Both the position numbers and the translations under genes were made by a program. A stretch of DNA of 6,596 bases. Source: Alphaproteobacteria bacterium. GTDB lineage: Bacteria; Pseudomonadota; Alphaproteobacteria; CACIAM-22H2. Position 1 is the stretch's first letter. Each line of letters starts with the position of its first letter. The notes beneath the pieces were generated by a model. It saw nothing but the letters and a program-made list of their open reading frames with translations. It had not been told where the DNA came from and did no database searches. Location of the stretch: NCBI GenBank assembly GCA_016869415.1, contig VGEI01000206.1, positions 1 to 6,596 on the forward strand, written 5' to 3'. Positions 6,446 through 6,596 of this stretch are shown here, in pieces.

Positions 6446-6461
6446 TTTATAACGTATAAAA
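6445..6461. promoter_or_regulatory. 17-bp perfect dyad at the predicted cupin transcription start (operator candidate)
   Basis: Seven-base arms TTTTATA and TATAAAA are exact reverse complements around the spacer ACG. The dyad overlaps the last base of the -10 candidate and covers the predicted start point. That is the usual position of a repressor operator. No regulator gene is visible in the window. AT-rich composition makes short dyads more likely by chance, but arms of seven are notable. Confidence 0.35.
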
Positions 6462-6479
6462 GCAGACAGGGGTCGAGTC

Positions 6480-6596
6480 ATGGCCAAGGGGAAAACGACT
6501 CGCCGCCGGACATCCAGGCGCCCAGTGCTGGGCACGCGCTACGCCGTGAGCGAGCGTGGCACGCGCCCCTGGGGAATGTGGGAAGTGCTGGCCGTC
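6480..6596 (+). CDS. probable cupin, phosphomannose-isomerase-like (N-terminus only, cut by window edge)
   Basis: Thirty-nine codons of a divergent gene are visible, open to the window end. They begin with a very basic stretch (MAKGKTTRRRTSRRP) and end in TRPWGMWEVLAV. The RPWG-x-(W/Y)-x-VL motif is the usual beginning of the cupin domain found at the C-terminus of type II mannose-6-phosphate isomerases and in small stand-alone cupins annotated as such. If this is right, the metal-binding cupin histidines lie beyond the window. The ATG is preceded by an AGGGG ribosome site about 8 nt upstream, an in-frame TAA stop 30 nt upstream, and a good promoter candidate. It is transcribed away from the phosphatase and shares an AT-rich divergent region with it. 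The family call rests on one short motif; an unrelated protein remains possible. Confidence 0.6.
   Translation, partial: MAKGKTTRRRTSRRPVLGTRYAVSERGTRPWGMWEVLAV

Noticed and set aside
6275..6535. An 86-codon minus-strand open frame across the divergent intergenic region
   Set aside because: It overlaps the phosphatase start in another frame and the plus-strand cupin start, and its middle is translated from AT-rich promoter DNA.

Overview
The window is GC-rich, gene-dense bacterial DNA. Close gene packing, GC-rich codon third positions, AXA-type Sec signal peptides and Shine-Dalgarno-like sites suggest a Gram-negative proteobacterium, most likely an alphaproteobacterium. The taxonomic call is inference from general character, not from a marker gene.

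Almost everything reads on the minus strand, so transcription runs from high to low coordinates. From 6294 down there is an inositol-monophosphatase-family phosphatase (5512-6294), a 139-bp gap with regulatory-looking structure, and then a compact four-gene ABC importer operon. The importer genes are substrate-binding protein 1 (4332-5372), a fused two-domain permease (2102-4294), substrate-binding protein 2 (1044-2072) and an ATPase (1-1012, cut by the window edge shortly before its C-terminus). Gaps inside the importer operon are only 29 to 37 bp. On the plus strand, a divergent gene starts at 6480 and runs off the end. Its first 39 codons end in an RPWG-x-WEVL motif typical of the cupin phosphomannose-isomerase-like proteins. 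The 185-bp divergent region (6295-6479) is strikingly AT-rich in its middle and holds a promoter candidate and several perfect dyads.

The importer has the architecture usually auto-annotated as a ferric iron (FbpABC-type) transporter. However, both binding proteins lack the tandem Tyr pair that coordinates iron in FbpA and carry His-Asp there, with a Glu exactly 24 residues after the His. As I recall it, that is the ligand-binding signature of AfuA, the hexose-phosphate-binding protein of the AfuABC system. With a phosphatase and a likely phosphosugar-isomerase-type cupin next door, the best reading is a phosphorylated-sugar (or related organophosphate) uptake and processing locus. Its distinctive feature is two paralogous binding proteins (about 62% identical by hand count) on either side of a single fused permease gene. 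The substrate itself cannot be read from the sequence.
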